This document shows positions 60,422 to 64,000 of a DNA stretch of 64,000 nucleotides, one piece after another. Under the pieces are notes generated by a model, which worked only from the letters and a program-made list of their open reading frames with translations, was not told the origin of the DNA and ran no database searches. Made by a program: the position numbers and the translations under genes. Each line of letters starts with the position of its first letter. The first letter of the stretch is position 1. Source of the DNA: Rhodococcus ruber NBRC 15591 (lineage in GTDB: Bacteria; Actinomycetota; Actinomycetes; Mycobacteriales; Mycobacteriaceae); contig NZ_BCXE01000019.1 in the NCBI RefSeq assembly GCF_001894945.1, forward strand, positions 59,657 through 123,656, given 5' to 3'.

Positions 60422-61434
60422 CAGAAGTGGCCAAGGTGATTCCACTCCACGGGGGAGCGGGGTCGGCACGACGGGCGGGTGCACGCCCGGGCGCCGGTTC
60501 CGGTCACCCGTCGACGTACGGCTCCCCGATCCCACCCGAACCGCCCGCGGCGCCGGTGCAGGAGACGGCGGCGGACGGGTTCCTCGACGACCTGCGGCAC
60601 AAACTGGTCGGGCAGATCACCGGCACCGCCGAGTTCCTGCGGCGACGGATCACCGGCGACTACGAGGTGGACGACTTCGGCTTCGACCCGCATTTCACCG
60701 ACAACGTCCTGCTGCCGGCGCTGCGGCCGCTGTTCGAGAAGTGGTTCCGTGTCGAAGTGCGGGGCATCGAGAACATCCCGGCCGACGGGCGCGCGCTGAT
60801 CGTCGCCAACCATGCCGGCACCTTGCCCGTGGACGCATTGATGACCTCCGTCGCGGTGCACGACCTCGCCCACCGTCCCCTGCGTATGCTCGCCGCCGAC
60901 CTCGCCTTCGGTATGCCGGTCGTCGGCAGCGTCACCCGCAAGGCGGGGCACACCCTCGCGTGCCATCCGGACGCCGAGCGGCTCCTGCGCGAGGATCAGG
61001 TGGTCGCGGTGTTCCCCGAGGGGTACAAGGGTCTCGGCAAGCCGTTCAGCGAACGCTACAAGCTGCAGCGGTTCGGGCGCGGGGGCTTCGTCTCGGCTGC
61101 GCTCCAGACGAAGGCACCGATCGTGCCCTGCTCGATCGTGGGTTCGGAGGAGATCTACCCGAAGATCGCCGACCTGACGTCCATCGCCCGGCTCCTCGGT
61201 CTTCCGTACTTCCCGATCACCCCGTTGTTCCCGGCCCTAGGCCCGCTGGGCATCGTGCCGCTGCCCTCGAAGTGGTACATCGAGTTCGGTAGTCCGATCG
61301 CCACCGACGTCTACGACGATGCCGCGGTGGAGGATCCGATGGTGTTGTTCGAGGTGACCGACCACGTGCGGGAGACCATCCAGCAGACGCTGTACCGGTT
61401 GCTCACCAAACGGCGCAACGTATTCCTCGGTTGA
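60418..61434 (+). CDS. Lysophospholipid acyltransferase family protein (Rv0502-like)
   Basis: A 338-residue PlsC-type acyltransferase. A disordered first 50 residues precede the catalytic IVANHAGTLPVDALM, AFPEGYKGLGKPFSERYKLQRFGRGGF (block III, here within about 199-225) and the APIVPCSIVGSEE block. It acts on membrane lipids; acceptor unknown. It starts inside the stop of the epimerase-like gene, so the two are translationally coupled. Confidence 0.88.
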   Translation: MTEVAKVIPLHGGAGSARRAGARPGAGSGHPSTYGSPIPPEPPAAPVQETAADGFLDDLRHKLVGQITGTAEFLRRRITGDYEVDDFGFDPHFTDNVLLPALRPLFEKWFRVEVRGIENIPADGRALIVANHAGTLPVDALMTSVAVHDLAHRPLRMLAADLAFGMPVVGSVTRKAGHTLACHPDAERLLREDQVVAVFPEGYKGLGKPFSERYKLQRFGRGGFVSAALQTKAPIVPCSIVGSEEIYPKIADLTSIARLLGLPYFPITPLFPALGPLGIVPLPSKWYIEFGSPIATDVYDDAAVEDPMVLFEVTDHVRETIQQTLYRLLTKRRNVFLG

Positions 61435-61443
61435 GTCCGGCCG

Positions 61444-62460
61444 TCACGCCGCGGAGTCGCGGCGACGGCCGAGAGCGGCGGCGAGCGCGCCCCCCGCGGC
61501 ACCGAGAGCCAGCGCCGTCGGAACGCCGATGCGCGCCGCCTTGCGGGCCGTGCGGAAATCCCGGATCTCCCACCCCCGGGTCTTCGCGAGTTCCCGCAGG
61601 TCGGCGTCGGGGTTGACGGCGACCGGCGTGCCGACGAGCGAGAGCATGGGTACGTCGTTGTGGCTGTCGGAGTACGCCGTGCAGCGCTTGAGGTTCAGTC
61701 CCTCGCGGATCGCCAGGGCCCGCACCGCGTGGGCCTTGCCCAGGCCGTGCAGGATGTCGCCGACGAGACGGCCGGTGAACACGCCGTCCTGCGACTCGGC
61801 GACGGTGCCGAGGGCGCCGGTCAGACCGAGGCGCTCGGCGATGACATTCGCCAGTTCGACCGGGGTGGCGGTCACCAGCCACACCTGCTGCCCGGCGTCG
61901 AGGTGCATCTGCGCCAGCGCGCGAGTGCCGGGCCAGATCTTGTCCGCGATGATCTCGTCGTAGATCTCCTCGCCGAGGCGGGCCAGCTCCGCCGTGGACC
62001 GGCCGGCGACGAACGACAGCGCCTTCTCGCGGCCGCTGGCGACGTCGTCCGAGTTCTCCTTGCCGGTGACCCGGAACTTGACCTGCTGCCAGGCGAACTC
62101 GGCCAGGTCGGACTTGGTGAAGTAGTCGCGGGCGGCGAGTCCGCGCGCGAAGTGGATGATCGACGCGCCCTGCACCATCGTGTTGTCGACGTCGAAGAAC
62201 GCGGCCGCGGTCAGATCCTGCGGAACGGGAGTCGTCGAGATGCCGACGGGCTCGGCTTCGGTGCGGGCCTCCTGCAGGGCGAGCGCGGCATCGGCACTCG
62301 CCTGTCCGGCGAGGTTCGCGCGGACCTCGGCCTCGCTGGGGCCGAACTTGCTCCACAGCCGGCGCCGGCCCGGCCGGATCAGACCGGCCAGGGTCTCGCT
62401 GACGCGACCGGCCAGGTTCTCGCCGAATCCCCAGCCGTGTGGCACTGGACGTTCCGGCAC
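61444..62460 (-). CDS. HAD-IB family phosphatase (SerB1-like)
   Basis: A 338-residue HAD hydrolase: nucleophile motif [14 protein letters not shown] (about 87-100), TATPVELA (motif II), Lys in GLGKAHAVR, and [10 protein letters not shown] (motif IV). An 80-residue disordered N-terminus and a hydrophobic C-terminal segment ([19 protein letters not shown]) suggest membrane association. It is related to phosphoserine phosphatases and acyl-phosphate phosphatases. GTG 62460 has GGGAGG 5 nt upstream. Corresponds to Rv0505c. Confidence 0.87.
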   Translation of the reverse strand: MPERPVPHGWGFGENLAGRVSETLAGLIRPGRRRLWSKFGPSEAEVRANLAGQASADAALALQEARTEAEPVGISTTPVPQDLTAAAFFDVDNTMVQGASIIHFARGLAARDYFTKSDLAEFAWQQVKFRVTGKENSDDVASGREKALSFVAGRSTAELARLGEEIYDEIIADKIWPGTRALAQMHLDAGQQVWLVTATPVELANVIAERLGLTGALGTVAESQDGVFTGRLVGDILHGLGKAHAVRALAIREGLNLKRCTAYSDSHNDVPMLSLVGTPVAVNPDADLRELAKTRGWEIRDFRTARKAARIGVPTALALGAAGGALAAALGRRRDSAA

Positions 62461-62645
62461 CTGCACCTCCCTGTTGCGCGACGGTCGTGCCGTCGAGTGC
62501 TGCCGGCCGGGTTTGCCGGCGGCCGGCCGTCGTGTGTGGCAGACCGCCTCAGCCTAGCCCGCGCCGTGCCCCGCTCCGCGCGTTGCCGCATGTGGACCGG
62601 GGGTGTGACATTCGTCTCGGCGGGGTATGGCGCACAGTTGACCTC

Positions 62646-62936
62646 ATGAGCGAACACCTGTCCGGGCCCGCCGCCACACCCGGCGCCCGCCACGAGATCA
62701 CTCTCCTCGTCCGAGCCGGCTGCGGCGCCTGCGCTCCCGCGCTGGCGCTGCTCGAGCAGCTGTGCGACGAGTTCGGCGCGGGCCTGACGTGCATCGATGT
62801 CGATCGGGCTGCCTCGACGGATCCCGACCTGCGCGCCGAATTCGGCGATCGTCTGCCGGTGGTGCTGCTCGACAGCCGGGAGCACAGTTACTGGGAGGTC
62901 GACGAGGCACGATTGCGGGCCGATCTGGCCGGTTGA
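62646..62936 (+). CDS. Glutaredoxin-like thioredoxin-fold protein (Rv0508-like)
   Basis: A 96-residue protein with a glutaredoxin fold: LLVRAGCGACAPALALLEQL has the CxxC pair (Cys26 and Cys29), FGDRLPVVLLD the cis-Pro loop. It is conserved upstream of rex and hemA in mycolata. ATG 62646 is 7 nt after CACAGT. Its redox partner is unknown. Confidence 0.88.
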   Translation: MSEHLSGPAATPGARHEITLLVRAGCGACAPALALLEQLCDEFGAGLTCIDVDRAASTDPDLRAEFGDRLPVVLLDSREHSYWEVDEARLRADLAG

Positions 62937-62996
62937 ACACCGTCGGGCGGAACCGTGGTGCAGGTGAGAAGCACATTCGGGGCCGTTCGAGCAACT

Positions 62997-63025
62997 TTGT
63001 GCAGGGCTTCACAAGCGGTTACCGT
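62997..63025 (+). promoter_or_regulatory. Rex operator and rex promoter
   Basis: TTGTGCAGGGCTTCACAA (62997-63014) matches the Rex box TTGTGAA-N4-TTCACAA at 13 of 14 fixed positions. It covers the -35 (TTGTGC, 62997-63002) and much of the 17-bp spacer before TACCGT (63020-63025). Rex is known to repress its own gene through such sites and to release when NADH is high. Confidence 0.8.
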
Positions 63026-63096
63026 GGTGTGAACGAATCCCCCGGATCACCGTGAGGACCGACGTGTACCCGTCGGCCGGACGAGGAGCCACGAAC

Positions 63097-64000
63097 GTGA
63101 CAGAGCTGCACCCCCCGCAGGGCGATGCCGCCCGCGGCGGCGTCGCCGAAGTCGACGGGGGTGCGTCTCCCGGTGTCCCCGTGCGGGACATCCCCCAGGC
63201 TACTGTGACGCGTCTCGCGACGTACCTGCGGGTCCTCGGAATGCTCGCCGACGAGGGCACGCTCATCGTCTCGAGCGAGGAACTCGCCACCGCATCCGGG
63301 GTCGGTTCCGCGAAACTCCGCAAGGATCTGTCCTTCCTCGGCCCCAACGGGGTGCGTGGCGTCGGGTACGACGTGCTGCGCCTGCAGGCCCGCATCGAGA
63401 ACGCGCTCGGCCTCGACCGGGGACACCGCGTGGTCCTCGTCGGCGTCGGCAATCTCGGTCGCGCACTGGCCGGCTACGCAGGGTTCGACCGCCGCGGCTT
63501 CACGATGGCCGGACTGTTCGACGCCGACCCGGCGCGGGTGGGCACCCGGGTGGGCAACCTGACCATCCGGCACGTCGACGGGCTCGAAGCGGCCGCCCGC
63601 GAACTCGCCGCCACGATCGGCGTGATCGCGACCCCGGACGACGCTGCTCAGGGCGTATGCGACCTGCTGGTGCGGTCCGGCGTCCGGTCCGTGCTGAGCT
63701 TCGCCGCGGCACCGCTCGAGGTACCCGACCATGTCGAGGTCCGGCGGGTCGATCTGTCCGTGGAAATGCAGGTCCTCTCGTTTCACAGCGCCCGCAACGA
63801 CACGCCGGTGGACGGCGGTCGCGCCGGTCTGCCCGACATCCGCCGGGTCGCGTCGGGCGAAGCACGACGGGCCGCGACCGGCGCGTCCCGGCTCACCGCC
63901 CAGAGAGCGAGCGCGACCGGGCGCACCGCGCCGAGCGCGACCGGGCGCACCGCGCCGAGCGCGACCGGGCGCACCGCGCCGAGCGCGACCGGGCGTACCG
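63097..64000 (+). CDS. rex: Redox-sensing transcriptional repressor Rex (runs off the window)
   Basis: 301 codons are visible with no stop. N-terminal winged HTH (about 35-90: TVTRLATYLRVL, SSEELATASGVGSAKLRKDLS), then an NAD(H)-binding Rossmann domain with VVLVGVGNLGRALAGY (113-127) and the family end EMQVLSFHSAR (223-233). Rex proteins normally end near this point; here at least 68 more residues follow, closing with tandem SATGRTAP octapeptides. GAGGAG lies 8 nt before GTG 63097. hemA would be expected downstream. Confidence 0.92.
   Translation, partial: MTELHPPQGDAARGGVAEVDGGASPGVPVRDIPQATVTRLATYLRVLGMLADEGTLIVSSEELATASGVGSAKLRKDLSFLGPNGVRGVGYDVLRLQARIENALGLDRGHRVVLVGVGNLGRALAGYAGFDRRGFTMAGLFDADPARVGTRVGNLTIRHVDGLEAAARELAATIGVIATPDDAAQGVCDLLVRSGVRSVLSFAAAPLEVPDHVEVRRVDLSVEMQVLSFHSARNDTPVDGGRAGLPDIRRVASGEARRAATGASRLTAQRASATGRTAPSATGRTAPSATGRTAPSATGRT
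63910..64000 (+). repeat. 24-bp tandem repeat in the rex C-terminal extension
   Basis: Units at 63910-63933, 63934-63957 and 63958-63981 are identical; a fourth starts at 63982 with one change (T for C at 63996) and is cut by the window edge. Each encodes the octapeptide SATGRTAP in the rex frame. Confidence 0.88.

Noticed and set aside
63910..64000. CRISPR-like or minisatellite array
   Set aside because: The 24-bp units are directly adjacent with no spacers and keep the rex reading frame, so they are a coding tandem repeat.

Overview
The window is high-GC DNA from a mycolic-acid actinobacterium, most likely Rhodococcus (inference). No rRNA, tRNA, transposase, integrase or CRISPR array was seen. 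Gene order follows, from memory, the Mycobacterium tuberculosis segment from about Rv0472c to the rex/hemA region: TetR, DUF445, XRE regulator, HBHA, DUF2516, deoC, membrane protein, murB, L,D-transpeptidase, SDR, ROK regulator, mshA, YbjN, gpm1, senX3-regX3, Rv0495c, Ppx/GppA, Rv0497, Rv0498, thioesterase, proC, HTH protein, bS22, epimerase, acyltransferase, HAD phosphatase, glutaredoxin, rex. This backbone carries cell-envelope, mycothiol, redox and phosphate-sensing genes.

Layout. 1-5.4 kb: stress and redox genes (CDGSH protein, DUF6131, DUF5709, heme-oxygenase-like redox enzyme, SDR, DUF6328, PPK2, DUF4873). 5.4-9.3 kb: TetR, DUF445, XRE and HBHA-like backbone. 9.4-18.8 kb: an inserted block with an AurF-type diiron oxygenase, an alpha/beta hydrolase and a membrane-anchored sulfite-oxidase-fold protein, then purU, a methyltransferase and a 1159-residue PknK-like kinase/ATPase. 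18.9-25.9 kb: GNAT, deoC, DUF2993, an orphan AbiEi-type antitoxin-domain protein, two DUF2505 paralogues, murB and L,D-transpeptidase. 26.1-28.3 kb: a frameshifted hydrolase remnant and a DHA2 transporter. 28.5-32 kb: SDR, TauD-type dioxygenase, a small cysteine-ending leader ORF and the ROK regulator. 32-38.3 kb: an insertion splitting ROK from mshA. 38.4-41 kb: mshA, ybjN and a resuscitation-promoting factor with an apparent c-di-AMP riboswitch and a CRP/GlxR site. 41-48.7 kb: serine hydrolase, AraC regulator, acyl-CoA ligase and two flavoenzymes. 48.8-64 kb: backbone from gpm1 to rex, which runs off the end.

A recurring feature is leaderless architecture: at 16 start codons a TAnnnT hexamer ends 6-8 nt before the ATG/GTG, and these were used to choose starts. 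Some divergent pairs are so close that their promoters overlap (murB/DUF2505; Ppx/Rv0495c-like). Regulatory DNA readable by eye includes a near-consensus Rex operator before rex, two near-identical 19-bp dyads before a MerR gene, two CRP/GlxR-type sites and a TetR-type dyad. All functional calls rest on motif reading and memory of families; no database search was run.
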